64,000 nucleotides of DNA from Pseudomonas sivasensis (GTDB taxonomy: Bacteria; Pseudomonadota; Gammaproteobacteria; Pseudomonadales; Pseudomonadaceae). The position numbers were made by a program, and so were the translations under genes. This document shows, piece by piece, positions 45,438-54,443 of the stretch (within the stretch, counting starts at the first letter, position 1; each line of letters starts with the position of its first letter). The stretch spans positions 62,001 through 126,000 of the forward strand of contig NZ_JAAOWU010000003.1 of assembly GCF_013778505.1 (NCBI RefSeq), in the 5' to 3' direction. A model generated the notes under the pieces. That model did no database searches and was not told the DNA's origin. It saw nothing but the letters and a program-made list of their open reading frames with translations.

Positions 45438-47387
45438 TTAGCGCGTGCTCAATGCCGGGGCCTCTTCCTTGGGCGCCCTCCAGCTCAGCAACTGTTGTTT
45501 GAAACCATAACTGGCAGCCTGGTAGTAGCTGATCGCCCGCTGGATCAACGGATCATCGCTGCCGACGCGCAGCTCTTTGCTTTCACCCAGGGCTTGGTCG
45601 TGGCGGCGTAGGCCCAGGCGCGGGCTGAGAATGGCCAGGTCCTTGCCGTCGAACAATCCCAGGTGCTGGTAGTTACCGACCACGACCCGAGGTGGCAGTG
45701 GGTTTTCCTGCAGCAGGTTACGGCCAAAGAACGTTGATTCGTAGCTCAGGTTGAGCAGGCCCAGCAGCGTAGGCGCCAAGTCGATCTGGCTGGCCAGTTG
45801 TGCGCTTTCTCGTGGGTCGATCAGCTTGGGCGCATAGATGAAGAGCGGAATCTGGTAGTTGGTGATGGGCAGATCTTCTTTACCTGCGCTGCCGGCGGTC
45901 TGGTCGGCGACGAAGATGAAGATCGTGTTATCGAACCAGGGTTTTTGACGGGCGGCTTCCAGGAATTGGCCGATGGCATGGTCGGTGTACTTCACGGCGC
46001 CGTCGCGGCCATTCCCGGATTTGATGTCGATACGCCCATCCGGGTAGGTGTAGGGGCGGTGGTTGGAAGTGGTCATCAACTGCAGCAAAAATGGCTGCTG
46101 CTTGGCGTAGTCGGTGTCGGCCAGTTTCAGGGTTTGTTTGTACAGGTCCTCGTCAGCCATACCCCAGGCGTTCTTGAACGAGATTTCCGACTCGGGCACG
46201 CTGCTCTGGTCCACGACGCGATAACCGTTACCGCTGAAAAACGCGTTCATGTTATCGAAGTACCCGCGCCCGCCGTACACGAACACGCTGTCGTAACCGA
46301 CGGCCGTGAGTTGCTGCCCCAGGCTGGCGAAGCCGCTTTCACGACCAATGCGCTTGACGATCGAGCGCCCGGGCGTAGGGGGGATCGCCAGGGTAATTGC
46401 TTCCAGGCCACGGTCGGTGCGGGTGCCGGTGGCATAGAAGTTATTGAAATACAGGCTCTGTTTGCGCAGCGCATCGAGGTAAGGCGTGAGGTTGCGTTCG
46501 TCGCCGTTGCTGCCCATGTACTTGGCGCTGAAACTTTCGATGGTCACCAGCACGATATTGGGTTTGCGCGGCGTGCCCGGGTTGGTGATGGCGCGGCGAA
46601 TATCCAGCGGGTCCTGACCGATAAAGCGGGCGTTGGGCTCGCTGAGTTCGGTGCGCATTTGCTGGGCAACGACGTCCGTTGGCAGGGTTTTGTAGAACTG
46701 CGGGTAATCCAACTCATTATTACGGAAGGCGGCAAAGAACTGATACGGGCCATTGCTGGCCAGTTCGTTCTTGTAAGCGTTACCGCCCTGGGCGCGTGGG
46801 CTGTCTTGGCTGATCAGTTGCAGGCTCAACCCGGTGACGATCAACAGGCCCAAGGCATTCGCCAGCCGGCCACGCATTGTCGGCAGTGGGGCGCTCATCG
46901 CCGCGTTGAACGGCTTGCGCAAGGCCAGGCTCAGCACAATGGCCAGCATGGCTAGCAGGCTCAGCAGTTTACCGATCGGATAGGACTCCAACAGGTTGTT
47001 CAACACCTCATCGGAATACACCAGATAGTCAACGGCAATAAAGTTGAAGCGCACGCCGAACTCATCCCAGAACAGCCACTCGGCCACCGAGGTAAACAGC
47101 ATGGCGAACAGGCTGACGGTGAGCACCGCCTGCAGGAACCAGCGGTGACCGCGACGGCGCCACAGCGCGGGTGGGCATAGCAGCAAATACAGCCCCAGCG
47201 GCAGTGCTGCATAGGCCAGGAAACCCAGGTCGTACAGCAGGCCCACGCCAAACACCGGCAGCAGGTTGCCGCCGACTTCATCCAGGTGGGTGATGAGCAG
47301 TACGCTGCGAGTGAGCAGGAAAATAACCAGCCAGGCACCGGTTACCAACAGCAAATAGCGCATTGGCGCCATTTTGAGAAAACCCAT
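45438..47387 (-). CDS. LTA-synthase-like membrane phosphotransferase (sulfatase fold)
   Basis: The 649-residue protein has five N-terminal membrane helices (residues about 5-185) and a large periplasmic alkaline-phosphatase/sulfatase domain. Visible motifs are KPNIVLVTIESFSAKYMGSNG (nucleophile Thr/Ser region), FYATGTRTDRGLEAITLAIPP, LQLMTTSNHRPYTYPDG and IFIFVADQTAGSAGKEDLPI. The family transfers glycerol phosphate or phosphoethanolamine from phospholipids to envelope polymers; Gram-negatives have no teichoic acid, so the acceptor is probably a periplasmic glucan or LPS. The ATG at 47387 begins the first helix. It is divergent from colR, with a ColR-like site between. Confidence 0.87.
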   Translation of the reverse strand: MGFLKMAPMRYLLLVTGAWLVIFLLTRSVLLITHLDEVGGNLLPVFGVGLLYDLGFLAYAALPLGLYLLLCPPALWRRRGHRWFLQAVLTVSLFAMLFTSVAEWLFWDEFGVRFNFIAVDYLVYSDEVLNNLLESYPIGKLLSLLAMLAIVLSLALRKPFNAAMSAPLPTMRGRLANALGLLIVTGLSLQLISQDSPRAQGGNAYKNELASNGPYQFFAAFRNNELDYPQFYKTLPTDVVAQQMRTELSEPNARFIGQDPLDIRRAITNPGTPRKPNIVLVTIESFSAKYMGSNGDERNLTPYLDALRKQSLYFNNFYATGTRTDRGLEAITLAIPPTPGRSIVKRIGRESGFASLGQQLTAVGYDSVFVYGGRGYFDNMNAFFSGNGYRVVDQSSVPESEISFKNAWGMADEDLYKQTLKLADTDYAKQQPFLLQLMTTSNHRPYTYPDGRIDIKSGNGRDGAVKYTDHAIGQFLEAARQKPWFDNTIFIFVADQTAGSAGKEDLPITNYQIPLFIYAPKLIDPRESAQLASQIDLAPTLLGLLNLSYESTFFGRNLLQENPLPPRVVVGNYQHLGLFDGKDLAILSPRLGLRRHDQALGESKELRVGSDDPLIQRAISYYQAASYGFKQQLLSWRAPKEEAPALSTR

Positions 47388-47455
47388 GTCAATGTTCCTT
47401 ATATCAATGGGGGGCGATCTTCTGCCTGACACTGTAGTCAGTTTGTGAAGCTATA

Positions 47456-47471
47456 GTGAAAAACTTGTTCA
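47456..47471 (-). promoter_or_regulatory. Candidate ColR-binding site ahead of the LTA-synthase-like gene
   Basis: On the minus strand the sequence reads TGAACAAGTTTTTCAC, 69 bases upstream of the sulfatase-fold gene and 118 bases upstream of colR. The core ACAAGTTTTTCAC recurs exactly ahead of warA. As I recall it, the published P. putida ColR consensus ends in TTTTTCAC. Binding is inferred. Confidence 0.55.
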
Positions 47472-47588
47472 ACTCCTTACAAGGTTGAAAACCTTTATCG
47501 TCGTACCTCTCAGCTCTATCCCTTAGCCACACTTGGCCTTAAGCTGCGCGAGCCAACACGGCCGTTACCGCGTACGGAGACACTGCCC

Positions 47589-48272
47589 ATGCGAATTCTA
47601 TTGGTTGAAGACAACCGCGATATTCTGGCCAACCTGGCCGACTACCTGGGGCTAAAAGGCTACACCGTGGACTGTGCGCAGGACGGTTTGTCGGGCTTGC
47701 ACCTGGCCGCAACCGAGCACTACGACTTGATCGTGCTCGACATCATGCTGCCTGGCATCGATGGCTACACCTTGTGCAAACGCCTGCGTGAAGACGCCCG
47801 CCGCGACACACCGGTGATCATGCTCACCGCTCGCGACCAGTTGGATGACCGGTTGCAGGGCTTCAAGTCCGGCGCCGACGATTATTTGCTCAAACCGTTT
47901 GCCCTGTCGGAATTGGCCGCGCGTATCGAAGCCGTGCTACGCCGTGCCCAAGGTGGCGGTCGTCGCGCCCTGCAAGTGGCCGATCTTAATTACGACCTCG
48001 ATACCCTGGAAGTTACCCGCGAAGGGCGCCTGCTCAAACTCAACCCGGTCGGCCTGAAGCTGCTCGCGGTCTTGATGCAGAAAAGTCCCCACGTACTGCG
48101 TCGGGAAGTGCTTGAAGAGGCGCTGTGGGGCGATGACTGCCCGGACAGCGACAGCCTGCGCAGCCATGTGCACCAGTTGCGGCAAGTGATCGATAAGCCG
48201 TTCGCCAAACCGCTGCTGCAAACGGTGCATGGTGTGGGTTACCGCTTGGCCGAGGGCCGTGATGGAGTTTAA
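47589..48272 (+). CDS. colR: Response regulator ColR
   Basis: A 227-residue OmpR-type regulator: receiver domain with the acidic pocket in LLVEDNRD, phospho-acceptor Asp51 in LIVLDIMLPG and Lys in LLKPFALSEL, and a winged-helix output domain (about 125-222). The partner sensor gene overlaps its end by 11 bases. With warA and wapQ downstream this is the ColRS system, which in other pseudomonads controls membrane integrity, root colonisation and tolerance to excess zinc or iron. Confidence 0.93.
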   Translation: MRILLVEDNRDILANLADYLGLKGYTVDCAQDGLSGLHLAATEHYDLIVLDIMLPGIDGYTLCKRLREDARRDTPVIMLTARDQLDDRLQGFKSGADDYLLKPFALSELAARIEAVLRRAQGGGRRALQVADLNYDLDTLEVTREGRLLKLNPVGLKLLAVLMQKSPHVLRREVLEEALWGDDCPDSDSLRSHVHQLRQVIDKPFAKPLLQTVHGVGYRLAEGRDGV

Positions 48273-49542
48273 GCAAAGCCTTGCCCAGCGGATCATCATC
48301 GCCTTTGCCTTGATGAGTGCGTTGGTGGCTGGCGCCTTCGCCATGGGCATCGTCGCGACCGTGCACCTGGTGGAAGAGAAGTTGATCTCGGCAGGCTTGG
48401 GCGGTGACTTGCAGCGCCTGCTGCTGATGGACACCGTTGAGGACTGGCGGCACCGGCCCGAGCCCGATCAGCTGTTTTACTTCAGCGGTGGCCCCGGCGA
48501 TTTTGAATTGCCCAAGGACCTGCGCCATCTGGAGCCAGGGTTTCATGAGGTGTTTCGTGAGGCGCTGTCGTACCACGCTATGGTCGAAGTAGTCGACGGT
48601 CGGCGCTATGTGCTGCTGCAAGATCAAAGCGATTTCGAAGAGCGCGAGCGCGTGCTGTTTGCCGTGGTGTTGGTGGGCTTCGTGCTCAGCCTGGCGCTGG
48701 CGGTGTTCCTCGGCTGGGTACTGGCCCGTAAGGTAATGGCGCCGGTAGTGCGCCTTGCTCGTCAGGTGCGCCACCGTGACCAGTTGCTTGGCCTGGCGCC
48801 GCCCCTGGCGCCCGACTATGCCGCCGACGAAGTGGGGGAGTTGGCCGTGGCCTTCGACGCCACGCTGGGGCGCCTGCGTCAGGCATTGTCACGCGAGCAG
48901 TTGTTTACCAGCGATGTCAGCCACGAACTGCGCACGCCCCTGATGGTGCTGGCCAGTTCCTGCGAACTGCTACTGGAAAACCCCGCGATCGATCAGCGTG
49001 GGCGTAACCAGGTCGAGCGAATCGCCCGTGCCTGTGAAGAAATGCGTGAACTGGTCCAAACCTTCCTGATGCTCGCCCGTGCCCAACATGACGATGGCAG
49101 CATGTCGCCCAAGGTCAACCTGTCGCAGGTGGCTGATGATCTGCTTGGCATTTGGCGCGAGCCCATTGAGCACAAGGGCCTGGAGTTGATCTACCAACCG
49201 GGCAACCCTTTGGATACCCGCTATAACGCGACCTTCCTGCATGCCGTGATGGGCAACCTGTTGCGCAATGCGCTGCATTACACCGAACGCGGTTTTATCC
49301 GGCTGACCCTGGAGCCTACCGGGTTTGTGGTGGAAGACAGCGGCGTCGGTATTCCCGAAGATAAGCGCGAAGCGATGTTCGAGCCGTTTGTTCGCGGCAG
49401 TGAGAAGCGCGGTGAGGGCCTCGGATTGGGTTTGTCACTGGTCCAGCGAATCTGCGAGAACCAGGGCTGGAGCGTTACCCTCAGCACTGTGGAACCCAAT
49501 GGCTGTCGCTTTCATGTTCAGTTGAGTCAGGTCAACGCCTGA
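48262..49542 (+). CDS. colS: Sensor histidine kinase ColS
   Basis: The 426-residue inner-membrane kinase has two membrane helices (residues about 10-32 and 130-155) flanking a periplasmic sensor part of about 95 residues rich in Glu, Asp and His. It continues with HAMP, the phospho-His motif TSDVSHELRTPLMV and an ATPase domain (MGNLLRNALHY, VEDSGVGIPED, GEGLGLGLSLVQRI). In P. putida ColS senses zinc and iron through acidic residues of the periplasmic loop, and the acidic loop here fits. The ATG at 48262 overlaps colR. Confidence 0.93.
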   Translation: MEFKQSLAQRIIIAFALMSALVAGAFAMGIVATVHLVEEKLISAGLGGDLQRLLLMDTVEDWRHRPEPDQLFYFSGGPGDFELPKDLRHLEPGFHEVFREALSYHAMVEVVDGRRYVLLQDQSDFEERERVLFAVVLVGFVLSLALAVFLGWVLARKVMAPVVRLARQVRHRDQLLGLAPPLAPDYAADEVGELAVAFDATLGRLRQALSREQLFTSDVSHELRTPLMVLASSCELLLENPAIDQRGRNQVERIARACEEMRELVQTFLMLARAQHDDGSMSPKVNLSQVADDLLGIWREPIEHKGLELIYQPGNPLDTRYNATFLHAVMGNLLRNALHYTERGFIRLTLEPTGFVVEDSGVGIPEDKREAMFEPFVRGSEKRGEGLGLGLSLVQRICENQGWSVTLSTVEPNGCRFHVQLSQVNA

Positions 49543-49646
49543 CCGTTTCCCCTGCCGTTATCCTGCCAGAGATCGCCGTAATTCGGCGAAGATGGCCCCA
49601 TGATATTGCTTGTATCTGTAAAGTCTTGAAATATATGAGATTGGAC

Positions 49647-49662
49647 AGGACAAGTTTTTCAC
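49647..49662 (+). promoter_or_regulatory. Candidate ColR-binding site ahead of warA
   Basis: AGGACAAGTTTTTCAC lies in the 188-base gap between colS and warA, 69 bases before the warA start. It shares 14 of 16 positions with the site ahead of the LTA-synthase-like gene on the other strand. Confidence 0.55.
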
Positions 49663-49730
49663 AATGGGTTGACCTGTTGATCACAGGACGCTGCTTAAGG
49701 TTGTAGGCATCAGCAACAGGAGATCCGTTG

Positions 49731-50411
49731 ATGCCTACCCCGATCAAACTCGAATTTTCCGACAAGTACGACGACGAACACGCCCACGAATATTTGCTCA
49801 AGCATCAGGACAATTTGGCCCGCCGCTTGTCCCACAAGCGCGACGAACAATTGGCCCGTGGTGCGTTGGCGATGGCGGGTGAGCCTAGCCTGGTGCTGGA
49901 CTTGCCGTGTGGTGCGGGGCGCTTCTGGCCGTTGCTGGCGGAAAAACCCAACCGTGTGATTATTGGCGCCGACAATTCCGCGTCGATGTTGAAGGTCGCA
50001 ACCGCCGCCCAACCGGCGGATGTGGTGAAACGGGTACGACCTTTGCAGACATCTGCCTTTGATATCGATTTGCCGGATAACTCGGTCGATAGCATTTTCT
50101 GTATGCGCCTGTTGCACCACATTGGTGATCCGGCGCACCGACTGGCGATATTGCGGGAGTTTCAGCGTGTTACCCGCGACAGCGTGATCATTTCGCTGTG
50201 GGTCGATGGCAATTTCAAAGCCTGGAAACGCAAACGCCTTGAAGGGCAGCGACGCAAGAACGGTGAGCAAGAAGGTTACCAAAACAGATTTGTGTTACCA
50301 GCTGCTACTGTTGAAGCAGAATTTGAGCAAGCGGGTTTCCGTGTTCAGGATTCTCTGGATTTCATCCCGCTGTACGCCATGTGGCGAGTGTATGTATTGC
50401 GCAAGAGGTAA
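49731..50411 (+). CDS. warA: SAM-dependent methyltransferase WarA
   Basis: The 226-residue protein is a class I methyltransferase with motif I in LVLDLPCGAGRFWPLLA, followed by VIIGADNSASMLKVA and IFCMRLLHHIGDPAHRLAIL. It corresponds to the methyltransferase gene downstream of colRS in P. fluorescens and P. putida, thought to act on lipopolysaccharide; the acceptor is not shown. AGGAGA precedes the ATG at 49731 by seven bases; a TTG three bases upstream is less likely. It is four bases ahead of wapQ. Confidence 0.87.
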   Translation: MPTPIKLEFSDKYDDEHAHEYLLKHQDNLARRLSHKRDEQLARGALAMAGEPSLVLDLPCGAGRFWPLLAEKPNRVIIGADNSASMLKVATAAQPADVVKRVRPLQTSAFDIDLPDNSVDSIFCMRLLHHIGDPAHRLAILREFQRVTRDSVIISLWVDGNFKAWKRKRLEGQRRKNGEQEGYQNRFVLPAATVEAEFEQAGFRVQDSLDFIPLYAMWRVYVLRKR

Positions 50412-50415
50412 GAGC

Positions 50416-51135
50416 ATGGCAGTTGAGTGCGTAGCAGGCAGTCACGTAGCTCCCGAAGAAAGATTTGATTATTTCTGGCGCCAACAAGGCGAGTGGGTCG
50501 AAGAGCCCAATCGTCGTCGCGGCGGTGAAAGTGGTGTGCAGCGAGTGATGAGCGCCAATGGGCGTCTTCTCTACAGCAAGCGCCAGACTGGCCACATCTA
50601 CCGCAGTTGGCTGCACCCCTTTGGGCGCCCTACGGTGCTGCGCGAGCGTGATGCCCTCAAAGGGCTGCGCTTGCTGGATGTGCGGGTGCCGGAGTTGGTG
50701 TTCTGCGAGGCGCGCCGCGATGCTGAGCACCAGTGGCAGGCGTTGCTGGTCACCGCGTCCCTAGACGGTTTTGACGAAATTGAAAACTGGTACTCCGCGG
50801 GTGGCCGTGAACGCTACGGCGAATTGGTCCACGAGCGCGTACTCAAGGAATTGGCCTGCACCCTGGCACGTATGCACAAGGGGCGTTGGCAGCACGGTTG
50901 CCTGTACATCAAGCATATCTTTGTAAGGGTGACGGGCGAGGGCGACGCGGCCAACGTGGAAGTGGCACTGCTGGATTTTGAGAAGTGCCGCCAGCGCATT
51001 ACCGCTCATAAGGCAGCGTCCCACGACATGCTGCAACTGCGCCGCCATTCGTCGTGGAACGATAGCGACTGGGCAAAACTCAGCTACTTTTACGAGACGG
51101 CGTTTGGCAGCGCTATCAAGGGTTTAACCAAATGA
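50416..51135 (+). CDS. wapQ: LPS-core kinase-like protein WapQ (WaaP/InaA family)
   Basis: A 239-residue protein with a small protein-kinase-like fold. HKGRWQHGCLYIKHIFV and VALLDFEKCRQRI carry the catalytic-loop and metal-binding residues of the Kdo/heptose kinase (WaaP, InaA) family, and GRLLYSKRQTGHIYRSW holds the ATP lysine. It would phosphorylate sugars of the LPS inner core in the cytoplasm. WapQ belongs to the ColRS-controlled operon in P. fluorescens. Its stop overlaps the start of the small downstream gene (ATGA). Confidence 0.88.
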   Translation: MAVECVAGSHVAPEERFDYFWRQQGEWVEEPNRRRGGESGVQRVMSANGRLLYSKRQTGHIYRSWLHPFGRPTVLRERDALKGLRLLDVRVPELVFCEARRDAEHQWQALLVTASLDGFDEIENWYSAGGRERYGELVHERVLKELACTLARMHKGRWQHGCLYIKHIFVRVTGEGDAANVEVALLDFEKCRQRITAHKAASHDMLQLRRHSSWNDSDWAKLSYFYETAFGSAIKGLTK

Positions 51136-51359
51136 AGCTAGAAATAGCACGAGGTGTGTTTCTGGTGGGGGCGTTAGGCGTTGCAGCCTTGGCCCTGGCC
51201 GCGTGGGAACAGCCTCGCACACAGGTACTCAGTGCGACGCAGGACGGGGCGCAATGCCTGTTGCCGCGCGTCGTCAAGGCGAGTGTGGCGGCCAAGCCTG
51301 ATCACGAGTTGCTCCTGTTCATGTTTGGAATGTCTCAAGGGATGAGGCCGCAGAGTTGA
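51132..51359 (+). CDS. Small membrane or secreted protein at the end of the ColRS operon
   Basis: A 75-residue protein with one hydrophobic N-terminal stretch (ARGVFLVGALGVAALALAAW, residues 6-25), a signal anchor or signal peptide, then a short tail with one Cys and the end LLLFMFGMSQGMRPQS. It overlaps wapQ by four bases, so it is co-translated, and a strong terminator follows. I do not recognise a family. A small gene after wapQ also exists in the P. putida col locus, as I recall, which supports that it is real. Confidence 0.7.
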   Translation: MKLEIARGVFLVGALGVAALALAAWEQPRTQVLSATQDGAQCLLPRVVKASVAAKPDHELLLFMFGMSQGMRPQS

Positions 51360-51379
51360 AACGATTTAAACCACCCCGA

Positions 51380-51410
51380 AAGGGCCTTGCGATGCGAGGC
51401 CCTTTTTTTT
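51380..51410. terminator. Terminator between the col operon and the RND pump gene
   Basis: AAGGGCCTTGC and GCGAGGCCCTTTTTTTT form the stem with a long T-run. It ends the warA operon and lies four bases from the stop of the convergent RND gene. Confidence 0.9.
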
Positions 51411-51413
51411 GCT

Positions 51414-54400
51414 TCAAGCCTTATCCGGTTTGGCCAGGAGGGTATAAACGCAGGGCAGTACAAACAGCGTAAACAACGTACCGATCGACATCCCCGTCGC
51501 AATCACCATCCCGATATCAAACCGGCTGACGGCACCCGCCCCGGTCGCGAAAATCAGCGGCACCATGCCGAACACCATGGCGGCTGTGGTCATCAGCACT
51601 GGTCGCAGGCGAATCGATGCGGCTTCCTCCACGGCTTGTCGGGGCGTGAGGCCCTTGTCCTTACGCAACTGGTTGGCAAATTCCACGATCAGAATGCCGT
51701 GCTTGCTGATCAAACCGATCAGCGTTACCAACCCCACCTGGGTGTAGATGTTCATGCTCGACCAGCCCAGGAACAGCGGAATCAGCGCCCCACAGATCGA
51801 CAACGGCACCGTCACCAGGATCACCAGCGGGTCACGGAAGCTTTCGAACTGCGCCGCCAACACCAGGAAGATAATCGCCAGGGCCAGGCCAAAGGTTACC
51901 CACAGCGCCGAGCCTTCCTGAATAAATTGTCGGGACGCACCGCTGTAGTCGAACGCATAGCCGGGCGGGGTTTCTTCAATGGCGATCTGGCGCACGGTGT
52001 CGATGGCCTCGCCCATGCTCACGATCGGAAAGCCTGATATCAGCGCCGAGTTGAGTTGCTGGAACTGATTCAACTGGCGCGGTCGGGCGCGGTCGGTGAG
52101 TGTGATCAGGGTCGACAGCGGCAACAATTCACCCTGGGTGTTTTTCACGTAGTAGTTGTTCAGCCAGTCGGGGTTATCGCGGTAGGCGCGTTCTACCTGA
52201 GCGATCACCTTGTAACTGCGCCCATCAAGGGTGAACCGGTTGATCTCCGCCTCCGCCAGCAGGGTTGCCAGGGTGCCGCCGAGGTCTTGCATCGACACAC
52301 CCATCTGCGCCGCCTTGGCGCGGTCGATATCCACCACCACTTCAGGTTTGTCGAAGGCCAGGTCAATGTCGACAAAGGCAAACTTGCCCGACTCCATCGC
52401 GCGCTTTTTCACGCGGTTGGCCACTTCCAGCAACGACTCATAGTCATTGGCGGTGTTGATCACAAAGCCAAACGGCAGGCCTTCACCCGTGCCGGGCAGG
52501 GACGGCAGGTTGAAGCCGAACACTTGCAGGCCGGGAATCTGCTCGAGGCGATGCTGCACCTCGGGGAGGATTTGCATCTGGGTGCGGTCACGCTCGTTCC
52601 ACGGCTTGAGCAGGAAACCGCCGATGCCCGATTGCACGCCGTTGAAGCCATTGATCTGGAACGACGAGTAGTACTCCGGAAACTCCTTGAAGATGTTGAT
52701 GAACTCGTCGGTGTAGGTGTTGAGGTAGTCCAGGTTGGTGGGCTGCGGCGCGCTGGCAATCATGAAGATGATGCCCTGGTCTTCGTCCGGGGCCAGTTGC
52801 GACTGGGTGAACTTGAGGAACACCGGGATCAGGCACAGCACGATCAGCGCAAACACGATCACCACCGGCCGCGTATTCAGGGTGCCGTGGAGCATGCGTT
52901 GATAGCGCCGCTTGAGTCTGTCAAAAATCCGGTCGAGGCGATGAGCCAGGCCGCTCGGGTTTTCATCGTGGCGCAACAGCAGGGCGCACATCATCGGTGA
53001 CAGGGTCAGAGCGACAATGCCGGAAATGATCACCGCCCCGGCCAGGGTCAGGGCGAACTCCTTGAACAGCGCCCCGGTGAGCCCTTCGAGAAAACCAATG
53101 GGCGCATACACCGCGGCCAACGTGATGGTCATGGACACCACCGGCAGGGCAATTTCCCGCGCGCCTTCCAGCGCCGCATCCAATGGAGTCTTGCCTTCCT
53201 CGATATGCCGGTGGATGTTTTCTACGACCACTATGGCATCGTCCACCACCAGGCCGATGGCCAATACCATCGCCAGCAGCGTCAGCAAGTTGATCGAATA
53301 GCCCATCAATTGCATGAAAAACAGCACGCCGATCATCGACAGCGGGATGGTGATCACCGGGATCACCACCGAGCGCAACGCGCCGAGGAACAGGAACACC
53401 ACCACGATGACGATCAGTACCGCCTCAAACAGGGTCTTGACCACTTCGTTGATGGAGGCCTGGATAAATAGCGTGGCGTCGTAGGCAATTTCTGCCTTGA
53501 GGGTAGGCGGCAGCTGGGCTTCCAGCTCTGGCATGATCTTGCGCACTTCCTTGATCACCTCCAGCGGGTTGGCGCTGGGGGTTGCCTTGATGCCGATGTA
53601 CACCGAGGGCGTGCCGCCAAACGAGCTGATGGCGTTGTAGTTTTCCGCGCCCATTTCTACACGGGCCACGTCCCGCAGCAGCACACGGCTGTCACCGTCG
53701 GTTTTAACGGCGATGGCGCCAAAGGCTTCAGCGGACTTGAGGTCGGTGTTGGCGTTGATGCTGGTCACCACGAACTCACCCTTCACCTCGCCGGCGGCGG
53801 ACAGGAAGTTGTAACGGCGCACGGCGTCGGTGATGTCGCTGGCGCTGAGGCCGAAACCGGCGAGCTTGACCGGGTCCAGCCAGATACGCATGGCGAACAC
53901 CTGATTGCCGAGGATCTCCGCTTCTGCCATGCCCGGCAGGGTGGCGAGCTTGGGCTGGATGACGCGAGACAGGTAGTCGGTGATCTGCGGGTTGCTCAAT
54001 TGCTGGCTGGAGAAACTGATGTACATCAGCGCCGAAGCGTCGGCCGCCTCTTTGCTCAACACCGGGTCTTCGGCGTCTTGTGGCAGCTTGTTTTTTACCT
54101 CATTGGCTTTGGCCAGCAACTCGGTAAACAAGCGGTCACTGTTGGCGCCGATGCGCGCGTAGATGGAAATCACCGAAAAGTTCTGGCGACTCACCGAGGT
54201 CATGTAGTCGATGCCCTCGGCGCTGGCCAGGCTTTGCTGCAACGGCTGAGTGATATAGCCCTGGATGGTTTCGGCGTTTGCACCGGGGTAGGCGGTGGTC
54301 ACCGTTATCAGGGCGTTTTCCATGGTCGGGTATTGGCGCAGCGGTAACTTGCTGTAGGCCTGCAAACCCAGTAGCACGATGAGCAGGCTGACCACCATGG

Positions 54401-54440
54401 CCAGCACCGGACGGCGGATAAAGGCATCTGTGAACTTCAT
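51414..54440 (-). CDS. RND multidrug efflux permease (HAE1 type)
   Basis: A 1008-residue inner-membrane pump with 12 helices and two large periplasmic loops. It starts MKFTDAFIRRPVLAMVVSLL, the hallmark of HAE1 pumps, and has the proton-relay Asp pair in GLVVDDAIVVVENIHRHIEEG and the C-terminal GLVTLIGLISKHGILIVEFAN. It is somewhat shorter than AcrB. The adaptor gene stands four bases upstream. No outer-membrane channel gene follows, so it probably borrows one encoded elsewhere. Substrates cannot be read from sequence. Confidence 0.93.
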   Translation of the reverse strand: MKFTDAFIRRPVLAMVVSLLIVLLGLQAYSKLPLRQYPTMENALITVTTAYPGANAETIQGYITQPLQQSLASAEGIDYMTSVSRQNFSVISIYARIGANSDRLFTELLAKANEVKNKLPQDAEDPVLSKEAADASALMYISFSSQQLSNPQITDYLSRVIQPKLATLPGMAEAEILGNQVFAMRIWLDPVKLAGFGLSASDITDAVRRYNFLSAAGEVKGEFVVTSINANTDLKSAEAFGAIAVKTDGDSRVLLRDVARVEMGAENYNAISSFGGTPSVYIGIKATPSANPLEVIKEVRKIMPELEAQLPPTLKAEIAYDATLFIQASINEVVKTLFEAVLIVIVVVFLFLGALRSVVIPVITIPLSMIGVLFFMQLMGYSINLLTLLAMVLAIGLVVDDAIVVVENIHRHIEEGKTPLDAALEGAREIALPVVSMTITLAAVYAPIGFLEGLTGALFKEFALTLAGAVIISGIVALTLSPMMCALLLRHDENPSGLAHRLDRIFDRLKRRYQRMLHGTLNTRPVVIVFALIVLCLIPVFLKFTQSQLAPDEDQGIIFMIASAPQPTNLDYLNTYTDEFINIFKEFPEYYSSFQINGFNGVQSGIGGFLLKPWNERDRTQMQILPEVQHRLEQIPGLQVFGFNLPSLPGTGEGLPFGFVINTANDYESLLEVANRVKKRAMESGKFAFVDIDLAFDKPEVVVDIDRAKAAQMGVSMQDLGGTLATLLAEAEINRFTLDGRSYKVIAQVERAYRDNPDWLNNYYVKNTQGELLPLSTLITLTDRARPRQLNQFQQLNSALISGFPIVSMGEAIDTVRQIAIEETPPGYAFDYSGASRQFIQEGSALWVTFGLALAIIFLVLAAQFESFRDPLVILVTVPLSICGALIPLFLGWSSMNIYTQVGLVTLIGLISKHGILIVEFANQLRKDKGLTPRQAVEEAASIRLRPVLMTTAAMVFGMVPLIFATGAGAVSRFDIGMVIATGMSIGTLFTLFVLPCVYTLLAKPDKA

Positions 54441-54443
54441 GGC

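Noticed and set aside
45438..47387. True lipoteichoic acid synthase
   Set aside because: The fold matches, but the organism is a Gram-negative pseudomonad without teichoic acids, so the name describes the family and not the product.
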